Positions 8,679 to 18,123 of a stretch of DNA of 64,000 nucleotides are shown piece after piece. A model generated the notes under the pieces. It did no database searches. It was not told where the DNA came from and saw only the letters and a program-made list of their open reading frames with translations. Source of the stretch: an uncultured Bacteroides sp. (GTDB taxonomy: Bacteria > Bacteroidota > Bacteroidia > Bacteroidales > Bacteroidaceae). Position 1 is the stretch's first letter, and the number at the start of each line of letters is the position of its first letter. The stretch is taken from assembly GCA_947074205.1 (NCBI GenBank), contig CAMTOQ010000008.1, forward strand, positions 24,397 to 88,396. The letters are read 5' to 3'. A program made the position numbers and the translations under genes.

Positions 8679-10172
8679 ATGATTTATCTTTTTAACGAAC
8701 TGCGCAAGCATGGAAATCTGGCTGCCAAGAGGCATCCTATGTATGACAAAAACCGATTTGGGAAGTACTTCATGTACGGAATGGCTGCTTTCTGGGCCTG
8801 CTACATGGTCTTCTTCGGCATCTCGTTTGCCTTTATACTCGACACGAACAATCGCGAGCCCTATCAACTGCTGAATGGGGGACTGATATTCGTTCTTGCT
8901 ATAGATTTCCTAACACGCATTCCCTTTCAAAAAACACCAACGCAGGAGGTAAAACCTTACCTCCTGATGCCGGTAAAACGAAATAAAATAATCGACTTTC
9001 TACTTATCCGCTCTGGCTTAGATGGGTATAATCTTTTTTGGTTCTTCCTATTTGTGCCATTTGCCTTTCTCACTATCATCAAATTCTATGGCATATTGGG
9101 TGTCTTAACTTACTGCCTCGGTATTTGGTTGCTAATGGTATTCAACAACTACTGGTATCTGCTTTGCCGCACTTTGATAAGCGAACGCATCTGGTGGGTA
9201 GCACTTCCATTGGCTGTATATGGTGGACTTGCTGCGGCTATCTTCATACCAGAAGATAGTGCTATACTCTATTTCTTTATGGATCTTGGCGATGGCTTCA
9301 TTACTGGTAACTTGTTGGTATTTATAGGCATGCTTGCAGCAATTGCTGTAATGTGGATCATCAACCGCCTAGTGATGTCTAGTCTCATCTACAAAGAGAT
9401 TAATAAGGTAGAAGATACAAAAGTCAATGCTTCAGAGTATAAGTTTTTCGAACGCTACGGAGAGATGGGAGAATATATGCGTCTAGAGCTGAAGATGCTT
9501 CTGCGCAATAAAGCTTGCAAGATAGCTGTTCGTACAGCTATACTTGTTGTGCTTGGTTTTAGTTGTGTATTGGGCTTCACCGATATTTATGACGAGGTGA
9601 AGGGCATGCGCAATTTCATCACCGTCTACAACTTCGCCGTCTTCGGAATAATGTTCCTGCTCAATATCATGAGCTACGAGGGCAACTATATCGACGGACT
9701 GATGAGCCGCAAAGAGTCTATCTACACATTATTAAGAGCTAAGTATGCCTTGTATAGTATAGCAATAGTCATCCCCCTACTACTTATGACTCCCGCCATG
9801 GCAATGGGTAAAATTCCTGTATTGTCAGCTTTCGCATGGGCGCTCTTCACAGCAGGCTTCATCTATTTCTGCCTCTTCCAATTAGCGGTATACAACAAAA
9901 AAACTACACCACTCAATGTAAAAATATCCGGTAGACAGAATATGGGATCGGGACTACAGAATGTTATCTCTTTTGCCACTTTTGGCTGTCCTCTCCTATT
10001 CTACTTTGTATTAGAGCTAATCTTTGGCGAAATTGTCACCGCTTGGATATTGATGGGCATCGGGATAACCTTTATCCTCACCTCACAAATATGGATCAAG
10101 AACGTCTATACACGCTTTATGAAGCGTAGATACGAAAACATGGAAGGGTTTAGAGAATCCCGCGAAGGATAA
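8679..10172 (+). CDS. ABC transporter permease (DUF5687-like)
   Basis: 497 aa, an integral membrane protein with about ten or eleven hydrophobic segments in two groups (roughly residues 30-210 and 280-480) separated by a charged region with RLELKMLLRNKACK. It has no signal peptide. The layout and the ATPase gene 35 bases downstream fit the Bacteroidota ABC-2-like permease family I know as DUF5687; that family name is from memory of the architecture. The start is two bases after the M16 stop, so translation is probably coupled. The substrate is unknown; a role in moving peptides across the inner membrane would fit the neighbours but is inference. Confidence 0.75.
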   Translation: MIYLFNELRKHGNLAAKRHPMYDKNRFGKYFMYGMAAFWACYMVFFGISFAFILDTNNREPYQLLNGGLIFVLAIDFLTRIPFQKTPTQEVKPYLLMPVKRNKIIDFLLIRSGLDGYNLFWFFLFVPFAFLTIIKFYGILGVLTYCLGIWLLMVFNNYWYLLCRTLISERIWWVALPLAVYGGLAAAIFIPEDSAILYFFMDLGDGFITGNLLVFIGMLAAIAVMWIINRLVMSSLIYKEINKVEDTKVNASEYKFFERYGEMGEYMRLELKMLLRNKACKIAVRTAILVVLGFSCVLGFTDIYDEVKGMRNFITVYNFAVFGIMFLLNIMSYEGNYIDGLMSRKESIYTLLRAKYALYSIAIVIPLLLMTPAMAMGKIPVLSAFAWALFTAGFIYFCLFQLAVYNKKTTPLNVKISGRQNMGSGLQNVISFATFGCPLLFYFVLELIFGEIVTAWILMGIGITFILTSQIWIKNVYTRFMKRRYENMEGFRESREG

Positions 10173-10207
10173 ATCAATTTTAATAACACTATCAATTAGC
10201 TATAACT

Positions 10208-10924
10208 ATGATTACTATAGAGCATTTACAAAAGAACTTCGGAACAAAAAGAGCTGTAGATATCGAACAATACCACATCAAGAAAGGCGATATGCTGGGC
10301 TTAGTGGGGAACAATGGTGCCGGTAAAACGACACTGTTCCGATTGATTCTAGATCTACTTAAAGCAGACAGAGGCAGTGTGTCTATTAAAGGGATTGATG
10401 TAAGTAAAAGTGAGGATTGGAAAAACTATACTGGAGCCTTCATCGATGATGGTTTCTTAATAGACTACCTCACTCCCGAAGAATATTTCTACTTCGTGGG
10501 CAAGATGTATGGCCTCAGTAAAGATGTTATCGACGAACGTTTGAAACCCTTTGAGCGTTTTATGAATGGCGAAGTGGTGGGACAAAAGAAATTTATCCGC
10601 AACTACTCGGCCGGTAACAAGCAAAAGATTGGTATTATCTCGGCTATGTTGCACCACCCCGAATTGCTCATCTTGGATGAGCCGTTCAACTTCCTCGACC
10701 CAAGTTCGCAAGCCATCATTAAACATCTGCTTAAGAAATACAATGAGGAGCACAATGCCACTGTCATCATCTCTAGTCACAACTTGAACCATACAGTAGA
10801 CGTGTGCCCACGCATAGCACTGCTAGAGCATGGCATCATCATTCGTGATATTGAAAATGTAGAGAACTCTGCCGAGAAAGAATTGGAAGAGTACTTCAAT
10901 GTGATTGTTGAAGAAATTCTATAA
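10208..10924 (+). CDS. ABC transporter ATP-binding protein
   Basis: 238 aa. Walker A GNNGAGKTT at 34-42, signature YSAGNK at 133-138 (a variant of LSGGQ), Walker B LLILDEP at 153-159 and the switch histidine His191 in SSHN are all present and correctly ordered. The short single domain belongs to the family that energises ABC-2 type exporters. It follows the permease by 35 bases and precedes the NlpC/P60 gene by two bases, so the three form one transcription unit. Confidence 0.92.
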   Translation: MITIEHLQKNFGTKRAVDIEQYHIKKGDMLGLVGNNGAGKTTLFRLILDLLKADRGSVSIKGIDVSKSEDWKNYTGAFIDDGFLIDYLTPEEYFYFVGKMYGLSKDVIDERLKPFERFMNGEVVGQKKFIRNYSAGNKQKIGIISAMLHHPELLILDEPFNFLDPSSQAIIKHLLKKYNEEHNATVIISSHNLNHTVDVCPRIALLEHGIIIRDIENVENSAEKELEEYFNVIVEEIL

Positions 10925-10926
10925 AG

Positions 10927-11436
10927 ATGAAGCGACTGTTTTATTTTCTTTCTATTATATTTGCCGCACTTGCTCTCAGCTCGTGTGGCACTACTAAAAA
11001 AGGGGCAGACTATTCTGCCTTGGCTCAAGCTTCTAGAAGGCTAGGTGTAGACATTGCCTACAAAGACAATCACAAGCTCTACCTAGAGGCTGCTCAATGG
11101 ATAGGTACCCCCTACCGATCGGGAGGCAATACGCGCAATGGACTAGACTGCTCTGGGTTGACCACTCAGATTTATAAGAATGTCTACCGCCGCCAATTGC
11201 CTCGTAGTTCGAGGGAGCAATATAAAGCAGCCCGCAAGGTAAGCAAAAAGAAGTTGGAAGAGGGCGATCTCGTCTTCTTCTCTACCGATCGATCGCGTAA
11301 GAATGTGGGCCATGTAGGTATCTATCTAAAAAATGGAAAGTTTATACATACGAGTACAAGCTCGGGTGTCATTGTCAGCAAACTCAACGAACCTTATTAT
11401 GTGAGCAACTGGATTTCCGGAGGTAAAATCAATTAA
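10927..11436 (+). CDS. NlpC/P60 family cell-wall hydrolase, lipoprotein
   Basis: 169 aa. A lipobox ending in LSSC puts the lipidated cysteine at residue 20. The NlpC/P60 triad is visible: Cys75 in LDCSG, His129 in VGHVGIY and His141 in FIHTS. The domain fills the rest of the protein, close to E. coli Spr/MepS in size. Such enzymes are endopeptidases that cut peptide cross-links or stems in peptidoglycan. The gene starts two bases after the ABC ATPase stop. Confidence 0.92.
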   Translation: MKRLFYFLSIIFAALALSSCGTTKKGADYSALAQASRRLGVDIAYKDNHKLYLEAAQWIGTPYRSGGNTRNGLDCSGLTTQIYKNVYRRQLPRSSREQYKAARKVSKKKLEEGDLVFFSTDRSRKNVGHVGIYLKNGKFIHTSTSSGVIVSKLNEPYYVSNWISGGKIN

Positions 11437-11450
11437 AACTTAAAAATGAT

Positions 11451-12335
11451 ATGAAGAAACTAACTGCATTACTATTCGCTACATTTATAATATGTAGCCT
11501 CAACGCTCAACTTCTGTGGAAGGTATCGGGCAACGGTCTGTCGCAGCCTTCGTACATCATGGGTACACATCACCTTGCACCTCTTAGCATACTAGACAGT
11601 ATTGCAGGATATCCGGCAGCAATAGCATCTACAAATCAAATAATCGGCGAAATGGACATGAGCTCCGTTCAAACACCGGAAGTGATGCAAATGATGCAGC
11701 ATATGATTAAGATTGAGAGTGACACTACTCTTCAAACACTATTTACCCCCGAAGAGTGCGAGGTGGTAAACACAGCTTTGAAAGAGAATCTAGGTATGAA
11801 TATCACAATGGCTGCCAAGCTTAAACCTGCATTTATACAGAACAATCTGGTTCTTTTATTATATATGAAGCATATTGGAGGATTCAAAGCAGGTGAGCAG
11901 TTAGATACTTATTTTCAGGAATTAGGTGCAAGCGAAGGAAAGAAGGTGTTAGGACTTGAGAGGGCTGATTATCAGTTCAACCTACTGTTCAACGGTTCTC
12001 CACTCACTCGTCAAGCAGAGTTATTAATCTGTCTACTCAACAATATGGATGACAACCTTCGTCAAGCGATTAGACTGACCAATGCTTATATGTCACAAGA
12101 TATGAAAGAGCTAGAAGCTATTTCAAAAATGAAACAAGGTAATGGCTGCGACCCTACACCCGCCGAACTTGCGGCATTGATTGATACCCGAAATATCAAC
12201 TGGGCCAATCAGTTGCCAACTATGATGGAGGAAGCTCCAGCATTTGTAGCCGTTGGTGCACTGCATCTACCTGGCGAAAATGGGCTTCTCAATCTATTAC
12301 AACAAAAAGGGTATACACTAGAGCCAGTGAACTAA
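11451..12335 (+). CDS. TraB/GumN family protein (TIKI-like metalloprotease fold)
   Basis: 294 aa with a signal peptide (residues 1-19, ending in LNA). Two GxxH motifs typical of the TraB/TIKI clan are present, GTHH at 38-41 near the N-terminus and GALH at 269-272 near the C-terminus, with GEMDMS between them. Family members are membrane-linked or exported and some are metal-dependent proteases; activity here is not proven. The stop overlaps the nominal start of the next gene. Confidence 0.85.
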   Translation: MKKLTALLFATFIICSLNAQLLWKVSGNGLSQPSYIMGTHHLAPLSILDSIAGYPAAIASTNQIIGEMDMSSVQTPEVMQMMQHMIKIESDTTLQTLFTPEECEVVNTALKENLGMNITMAAKLKPAFIQNNLVLLLYMKHIGGFKAGEQLDTYFQELGASEGKKVLGLERADYQFNLLFNGSPLTRQAELLICLLNNMDDNLRQAIRLTNAYMSQDMKELEAISKMKQGNGCDPTPAELAALIDTRNINWANQLPTMMEEAPAFVAVGALHLPGENGLLNLLQQKGYTLEPVN

Positions 12336-12361
12336 TGTTACCCCAATCTCATAACAAAGTT

Positions 12362-13018
12362 ATGCGCTACACCACCTACCTTTTCGATTTTGATTATACG
12401 CTTGCCGATTCTTCAAAAGGCATTGTCACTTGTTTCCAGAATGTATTGCATCAATATGGTTACACAGAAGTCTCGGACGAGGAGATAAAACGCACCATAG
12501 GAAAAACGCTAGACGATTCGTTTGCACTCCTTACCAGTATTTCTGACCCAACACAAATTGAAGAGTTTAAAAAGGCCTATGGCCTAGAGGCTAATCAGCA
12601 CATGACAATCAATACAAGATTCTTTCCTGAGTCTGTTGAAGTACTCACAAGATTGAAAGATCAGGATGCTAAACTGGGCATCATCTCCACAAAATATAGG
12701 TTCCGCATACTCGACTTCCTCAAAGAAACTTTTCCCTCAGATTTCTTCGATATCATCATTGGAGGCGAAGATGTTTCTGCGCACAAGCCATCTCCGGAAG
12801 GTTTACTAAAAGCAATAGAGCAACTCGGTGTTTCAGTACAAGATGTTTTGTACATCGGCGACAGCACAGTAGATGCAGAAACCGCACAAGCTGCATCGGT
12901 TGACTTCGCTGGTGTGCTTCGCGGCATGACCACAAGAGAGGAGTTGGAAAGCTACCCTCATGCAAAAATCATGACTAACTTAAATGGACTTCTAGACAAT
13001 AGAGCCAGCTTTAGATAG
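12362..13018 (+). CDS. HAD superfamily hydrolase (phosphoglycolate phosphatase-like)
   Basis: 218 aa from the ATG at 12362. An in-frame ATG at 12335 overlaps the previous stop (TAATG) and would add nine residues; I prefer 12362 because the fold begins at YLFDFDYTLADS. HAD motifs: I, Asp9 and Asp11 in DFDYTLADS; II, IISTKYR; III, the Lys in AHKPSPEG; IV, GDSTVD. The alpha-helical cap lies between motifs I and II. The likely substrate is a small phosphorylated metabolite. It is the last gene of the M16/ABC run. Confidence 0.85.
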   Translation: MRYTTYLFDFDYTLADSSKGIVTCFQNVLHQYGYTEVSDEEIKRTIGKTLDDSFALLTSISDPTQIEEFKKAYGLEANQHMTINTRFFPESVEVLTRLKDQDAKLGIISTKYRFRILDFLKETFPSDFFDIIIGGEDVSAHKPSPEGLLKAIEQLGVSVQDVLYIGDSTVDAETAQAASVDFAGVLRGMTTREELESYPHAKIMTNLNGLLDNRASFR

Positions 13019-13078
13019 AATAACGATAGGTCAACAGAAAAGCAATTATTGCACAATACTCTTTTTTTTGAGTAATCT

Positions 13079-13109
13079 CTTGGCTAAGAAAGTAGTTTGT
13101 TTAATTTTG
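13079..13109 (+). promoter_or_regulatory. Promoter for the etf operon
   Basis: The -7 box TAATTTTG is at 13102-13109. A -33-like TTGG at 13079-13082 is 19 bases upstream. Predicted initiation near 13116 leaves a leader of about 90 bases before etfB. Confidence 0.5.
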
Positions 13110-13204
13110 CAGGCCGGTAGTTAACCAAATAGTTAAAAAGCAGTTCTCCTTTCTGTAGACTATAGGCTACTAACGGATAATATACTAATACTAAAACTAA
13201 TAAC

Positions 13205-14077
13205 ATGAGTTTGAAAATTGTTGTATTGGCAAAACAAGTACCCGATACCCGAAATGTGGGGAAAGATGCCATGAAAGCCGACGGCACTGTAAACCGCGCG
13301 GCGCTCCCCGCGATCTTCAACCCCGAAGATCTCAACGCTCTCGAACAAGCTTTACGATTAAAAGATGCTCACCCAGGCTCTACAGTGACTATGCTAACGA
13401 TGGGACCAGGCCGTGCTGCCGACATCATCCGCGAAGGTCTTTACCGTGGTGCCGACAATGGCTATCTACTCACCGACCGTGCTTTCGCAGGTGCCGACAC
13501 ATTGGCTACCTCGTATGCTCTAGCTACTGCCATCAAGAAGATTGGCAACGTGGACATCATCATCGGTGGACGTCAAGCTATCGACGGCGATACGGCCCAA
13601 GTAGGTCCTCAGGTGGCCGAGAAGTTGGGAATGACACAAATCACCTATGCTGAAGAGATTCTAAAGATAGAAGACAAGCGCATCACCGTGAAACGTCACA
13701 TCGATGGTGGTGTAGAGACCGTAGAAGGCCCACTGCCTATCGTGATCACGGTAACCGGTTCGGCCGATCCTTGCCGCCCACGCAATGCCAGACTGATTCA
13801 GAAGTACAAACACGCTAAGACGGTGACTGAGAAGCAAGCAGGCGATTTGGATTATACCGACTTATATGATACTCGCGACTATCTCAACCTCCCCGAATGG
13901 AGTGTGGCCGATGTTAATGGCGATTTAGCACAATGCGGTTTGAGCGGTTCACCTACTAAGGTAAAAGCCATCCAAAACATCGTGTTCCAAGCTAAAGAGA
14001 GCAAAACTCTTACGGGAAGCGATCGTGATGTAGAAGAATTAATTGTTGAACTGCTAGCTAACCATACTATTGGCTAA
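13205..14077 (+). CDS. etfB: Electron transfer flavoprotein subunit beta
   Basis: 290 aa. Begins with the ETF-beta pattern KIVVLAKQVPDTRNVG, followed by NPEDLNALEQALRLKD and GGRQAIDGDTAQVGPQVAE, the AMP-site/ETF signature region. With EtfA it forms the FAD/AMP heterodimer that accepts electrons from acyl-CoA dehydrogenases. The gene is followed after 15 bases by etfA. Confidence 0.95.
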   Translation: MSLKIVVLAKQVPDTRNVGKDAMKADGTVNRAALPAIFNPEDLNALEQALRLKDAHPGSTVTMLTMGPGRAADIIREGLYRGADNGYLLTDRAFAGADTLATSYALATAIKKIGNVDIIIGGRQAIDGDTAQVGPQVAEKLGMTQITYAEEILKIEDKRITVKRHIDGGVETVEGPLPIVITVTGSADPCRPRNARLIQKYKHAKTVTEKQAGDLDYTDLYDTRDYLNLPEWSVADVNGDLAQCGLSGSPTKVKAIQNIVFQAKESKTLTGSDRDVEELIVELLANHTIG

Positions 14078-14092
14078 AAACACTTGAATCGT

Positions 14093-15112
14093 ATGAATAA
14101 CTTATTTGTATATTGCGAAATAGAAGACGGCGTAGTGTTGGACGTAAGTCTAGAACTACTCACTAAAGGTCGCTCACTGGCCAACCAGCTAAACTGTCAG
14201 CTCGAAGCTGTAGTTGCCGGCGCCAACTTACAAGATATTGAAAAACAGGTATTGCCTTATGGTGTAGACAAGCTACACATATTCGATTGCAACTGCCTTT
14301 ACCCCTATACCTCCCTCCCCCACACCTCTATTTTAGTCAACCTCTTCAAAGTGGAGAAACCACAGATCTGTCTGATGGGTGCTACCGTTATTGGTCGCGA
14401 CCTTGGCCCTCGTGTATCTTCTGCATTGACTAGCGGACTAACTGCGGACTGTACTTCTTTGGAGATTGGCGATCATGAAGATAAGAAAGAGGGTAAGATT
14501 TATAAAGATCTGCTTTATCAGATTCGCCCTGCCTTTGGTGGCAATATCGTGGCTACCATTATCAATCCTGAGCACCGTCCACAGATGGCTACCGTTCGCG
14601 AAGGGGTGATGAAGAAAGAGATACTCGATCCGAACTACAAAGGCGAAGTGGTACGCCACAACGTGAAAGACTTTGTCAACGAAACTGACTTGGTAGTAAA
14701 GGTGATTGAACGTCATGTAGAGAAAGCGAAGAACAACTTGAAAGGCTCGCCTATCATTGTAGCCGGTGGTTACGGTGTAGGTTCTAAAGAAAACTTCAAC
14801 CTATTGTTCGACTTGGCTAAGGCTATTAATGGTGAGGTAGGCGCAAGCCGCGCTGCTGTAGATGCCGGCTATGCCGACCACGATCGCCAAATTGGTCAAA
14901 CCGGTGTAACTGTTCGTCCTAAGCTCTATATCGCTTGCGGTATCTCGGGACAGATTCAGCACATTGCAGGTATGCAAGAAAGTGGTATCATCATCTCGGT
15001 AAACAACGACCCCGATGCTCCTATCAATCAGATTGCAGACTATGTGATCAATGGTTCTATTGAAGAGGTAGTGCCAAAGCTGATTAAATATTATAAAGCG
15101 AATAGCAAATAA
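14093..15112 (+). CDS. etfA: Electron transfer flavoprotein subunit alpha
   Basis: 339 aa from the ATG at 14093; a TTG nine bases upstream is in frame but MNNLFVYCEIEDG is the normal beginning. The C-terminal FAD-binding domain carries the family signature: GGYGVGSKENF, GASRAAVDAGY, IGQTGVTVRPKLYIACGISG and VNNDPDAPI. It works with EtfB and the acyl-CoA dehydrogenase three genes on. The unusual gene between them is noted separately. Confidence 0.95.
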   Translation: MNNLFVYCEIEDGVVLDVSLELLTKGRSLANQLNCQLEAVVAGANLQDIEKQVLPYGVDKLHIFDCNCLYPYTSLPHTSILVNLFKVEKPQICLMGATVIGRDLGPRVSSALTSGLTADCTSLEIGDHEDKKEGKIYKDLLYQIRPAFGGNIVATIINPEHRPQMATVREGVMKKEILDPNYKGEVVRHNVKDFVNETDLVVKVIERHVEKAKNNLKGSPIIVAGGYGVGSKENFNLLFDLAKAINGEVGASRAAVDAGYADHDRQIGQTGVTVRPKLYIACGISGQIQHIAGMQESGIIISVNNDPDAPINQIADYVINGSIEEVVPKLIKYYKANSK

Positions 15113-15129
15113 TAATAACTAAGGTATTT

Positions 15130-15948
15130 ATGAAAAGAACTCTATTGCTTCTTATGGGCGTGGCTATGAGCTTTGCTGCCCAAGCAGGTGATAACTCTAA
15201 AATATGGTTGGACAGCAAAGGTAAAATCATCAACGATTCTACTCAAGCTTCAAGATATGCTGTCGTATTGGAGCAAACCCCTCTGATTAAAGTCAATGTC
15301 TATAAACCTAATGGCCAACTTACTGAAACTAGTGAGTACTTGAGCTTCAACAAAGCGCAGCGCATACGTCAAGGTGAAAGAAAAATGTACTACCGCAACG
15401 GCTCCGACAGTTTGGTGGTGAACTACTCCAACAATAAGCGCGTTGGCGAATGTACCGTTTTCTATCCCGATGGAGCAAAGCACTCCATTCGTCACTTCAA
15501 GGACAATAAACTAGAAGGCAAGTTCATACAATACTACCCTGATGGTAACCTTCGTCGCGAAGAGGTTTATGCTGAAGGCAAATGTAAAGGTGGAAGGCTA
15601 TACGATACAGATGGGACAAAACTTCCTCACCAACCTTACGAAATATTCCCTTCTTTCAAAGGTGGAACTACACGCTTTCAGCAGTTAGTTCTGGACAATG
15701 TTCACTACACCTCACAACAAGCAGCCAATGGAGAAGAAGGGAGAGTTGTTCTTTCCTTTACCATTGACACCGACGGAAGCATGATTGATATCGACGTGCG
15801 GGAGTCGAAGAATGAGGTCCTCTGCCAGGAGGCTTTAAAAGGCTTGACAAAGGTGGCTAGAAAACACAAATGGGCCCCTTACTTCCAAGATGGCAAGGTC
15901 AAAAAGATGAATATGAACCTACCAATCAATTTCAAAATACCTAATTAA
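15130..15948 (+). CDS. Exported MORN-repeat / TonB C-terminal domain protein
   Basis: 272 aa with a signal peptide (cleavage after AQA, about residue 19). The middle, about 80-155, has MORN-like (YwqK-type) repeats such as YYPDGNLRREEVYAEGK. The end, about 185-272, is a TonB C-terminal domain with GRVVLSFTIDTDGS. There is no N-terminal membrane anchor like that of classical TonB, so it is better described as a periplasmic TonB-C domain protein. It lies 17 bases after etfA and nine before the acyl-CoA dehydrogenase gene, an odd place for an envelope protein. Confidence 0.75.
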   Translation: MKRTLLLLMGVAMSFAAQAGDNSKIWLDSKGKIINDSTQASRYAVVLEQTPLIKVNVYKPNGQLTETSEYLSFNKAQRIRQGERKMYYRNGSDSLVVNYSNNKRVGECTVFYPDGAKHSIRHFKDNKLEGKFIQYYPDGNLRREEVYAEGKCKGGRLYDTDGTKLPHQPYEIFPSFKGGTTRFQQLVLDNVHYTSQQAANGEEGRVVLSFTIDTDGSMIDIDVRESKNEVLCQEALKGLTKVARKHKWAPYFQDGKVKKMNMNLPINFKIPN

Positions 15949-15957
15949 AATACTATT

Positions 15958-17664
15958 ATGGCAAATTTTTATACAGATACACCGGAGCTCAAGCATCACT
16001 TGGCGCATCCGTTGATGAAGAGAATTGTAGAACTAAAAGAACGCAGCTTTGCGGACAAAGATAAATTTGACTATGCACCGGTCGACTTCGAAGATGCGAT
16101 GGATAGTTATGATAAAGTACTAGAGATTGTTGGCGAACTTTGCGGCGACATCATCGCACCCAATGCAGAGGGTGTAGATCATGATGGCCCCGTTTGTGCC
16201 GATGGTCGTGTGACTTACGCAGCAGGTACAGCTGCCAACCTAGAGGCTTGCCGCAAAGCAGGCTTGATGGGTATGGCTATGCCACGTCGCTTAGGTGGTC
16301 TCAACTTCCCGATCACTCCTTACATTATGGCTGCCGATATAGTGAGCCGTAGCGATGCAGGATTTGAGAACCTTTGGGGCTTGCAAGACTGCGCCGAAAC
16401 TATCTACGAATTTGGTAGCGAAGAGCAAAAGTTGAAATACATTCCTCGCGTTTGTGCCGGCGAAACTATGTCTATGGACTTAACTGAACCTGATGCTGGC
16501 TCAGACCTTCAAGCAGTAATGCTAAAGGCCACTTACAGCGAAGAGGATGGCTGCTGGTACTTGAATGGTGTGAAACGTTTTATCACAAACGGCGACTCGG
16601 ATATTCACTTGGTATTGGCTCGTTCGGAAGAGGGTACTAAAGATGGCCGTGGTCTATCTATGTTTATCTACGATAAGCGCGATGGTGGTGTAAACGTACG
16701 CCGCATCGAGAACAAGATGGGTATCAAAGGTTCACCTACTTGCGAGTTGACTTATAAGAACGCGAAAGCCGAACTTTGTGGCGACCGCAAACTAGGTCTT
16801 ATCAAATATGTAATGGCATTGATGAACGGTGCTCGCCTAGGTATCGCCGCTCAGTCGGTAGGTATCTCTCAAGCGGCTTACGAAGAAGCTTTGGCTTATG
16901 CTAAAGATCGCAAGCAGTTTGGTAAGGCTATCATCGAATTCCCTGCTGTATTCGAGATCCTTTCGTTGATGAAGGCTAAGCTAGACGCATCGCGTGCGTT
17001 GCTCTACGAAACATCACGCTACGTAGATGTTTACAAAGCATTGGATGATATCGCTAAAGAGCGTAAACTAACTCCCGAAGAGCGCCAAGAACAGAAGCGT
17101 TTCGCTAAGTTGGCCGACTCTTACACACCACTTGCCAAAGGTATGGGTAGTGAATTCGCCAACCAGAATGCTTACGACTGTATCCAGATTCATGGTGGTT
17201 CGGGCTTCATGAAGGACTACGCTTGCGAACGCATCTACCGCGATGTGCGTATCACCTCTATCTACGAGGGTACCACTCAGCTACAGGTGGTGGCAGCTAT
17301 CCGCTACGTGACTACCGGTGCTTACCTCAACTCTATTAAGGACTACGAAGCAACCGAAGTTGCTCCAGAGATGAAGCCTTTGCAAGATCGCCTCAAAACG
17401 ATGGCAGCTAAGTATTCGGCTTGTGTGGCACAAATCACAGACGAGAAAGATCAAGAGTTACTAGATTTCTGTGCTCGCCGTTTAGTAGAGATGGCCTCGT
17501 ACACCATCATGGGTCACTTGTTGACACAAGATGCTACGAAGAGTCCAGAATTGTTTGGCGACTCAGCACAAGTGTTTGTACGTTGGGCCGAAAGCGAAGT
17601 AGAAAAGCACATCAATTATATCCGTAAGTTCGATAAGGAAGATTTGGCGTATTATCGCAAATGA
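15958..17664 (+). CDS. Acyl-CoA dehydrogenase
   Basis: 568 aa. The three ACAD parts are visible: N-terminal helices, the middle flavin domain with LTEPDAGSD, and the C-terminal helices with HGGSGFMKDY and SIYEGTTQLQ. Glu437 in YEGT is in the position of the catalytic base of short/medium-chain enzymes. The protein is longer than the usual 380 aa, with a C-terminal extension of about 110 residues. It would oxidise an acyl-CoA or related thioester and pass electrons to EtfAB encoded upstream. Confidence 0.92.
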   Translation: MANFYTDTPELKHHLAHPLMKRIVELKERSFADKDKFDYAPVDFEDAMDSYDKVLEIVGELCGDIIAPNAEGVDHDGPVCADGRVTYAAGTAANLEACRKAGLMGMAMPRRLGGLNFPITPYIMAADIVSRSDAGFENLWGLQDCAETIYEFGSEEQKLKYIPRVCAGETMSMDLTEPDAGSDLQAVMLKATYSEEDGCWYLNGVKRFITNGDSDIHLVLARSEEGTKDGRGLSMFIYDKRDGGVNVRRIENKMGIKGSPTCELTYKNAKAELCGDRKLGLIKYVMALMNGARLGIAAQSVGISQAAYEEALAYAKDRKQFGKAIIEFPAVFEILSLMKAKLDASRALLYETSRYVDVYKALDDIAKERKLTPEERQEQKRFAKLADSYTPLAKGMGSEFANQNAYDCIQIHGGSGFMKDYACERIYRDVRITSIYEGTTQLQVVAAIRYVTTGAYLNSIKDYEATEVAPEMKPLQDRLKTMAAKYSACVAQITDEKDQELLDFCARRLVEMASYTIMGHLLTQDATKSPELFGDSAQVFVRWAESEVEKHINYIRKFDKEDLAYYRK

Positions 17665-17731
17665 TTCCAATGGTTCAATAGTAACGGTACAGCCTGCTGC
17701 ACCCACATACCGCACGGACATGTGTTATAAC

Positions 17732-17773
17732 AAAACGAGAGCTAAATGCCAGCAGGCATTTAGCTCTCGTTTT
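17732..17773. terminator. Bidirectional terminator between acyl-CoA dehydrogenase and cbpM
   Basis: A perfect 19-base inverted repeat (17732-17750 with 17755-17773, loop AGCA) begins with AAAA and ends with TTTT, so it works in both directions. It separates the converging etf operon and cbpA-cbpM. Confidence 0.9.
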
Positions 17774-17796
17774 ATATACAGGTTTGAATACCTCCC

Positions 17797-18111
17797 TTAC
17801 TCTTCCAACTCCTCGAAAGCAAAACGTTTGTAAACGTTGAGCTGAGCCCTCAAAAGAGCATTCTCGTTACGTAAAGCTTCGATACGTCCTAGTAGATGAC
17901 GGATTGTGTCGATGCCCTCTACGTTAATACAAAGATCATAATACATCCTGCAATAGTGCTCTAGCTCCGGAAGTTGAGATAGGGCAATGTATCGTTCGCC
18001 AGCCTCGGTTTGAATCTCTATAAGACCCTCTTCGCCGAGCAGGGCGACAAACGCAGGGTCGATGTGACATTTATGACAATAATCGTTTACGATAATAAGT
18101 TCGGTTTGCAT
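17797..18111 (-). CDS. cbpM: Chaperone modulator CbpM-like protein
   Basis: 104 aa. The N-terminal half is a MerR-like winged-helix segment (DYCHKCHIDPAFVALLGEEG) and the end is a coiled coil (IEALRNENALLRAQLNVYKR). CbpM binds the J-domain of CbpA and blocks its DnaK co-chaperone and DNA-binding activity. The gene lies 12 bases downstream of the cbpA-like gene. Confidence 0.85.
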   Translation of the reverse strand: MQTELIIVNDYCHKCHIDPAFVALLGEEGLIEIQTEAGERYIALSQLPELEHYCRMYYDLCINVEGIDTIRHLLGRIEALRNENALLRAQLNVYKRFAFEELEE

Positions 18112-18123
18112 ATCGCGATTCTT

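Noticed and set aside
17732..17773. 19-base perfect palindrome as an attachment or regulatory site
   Set aside because: The flanking A and T runs and the position between converging operons make it a bidirectional terminator.
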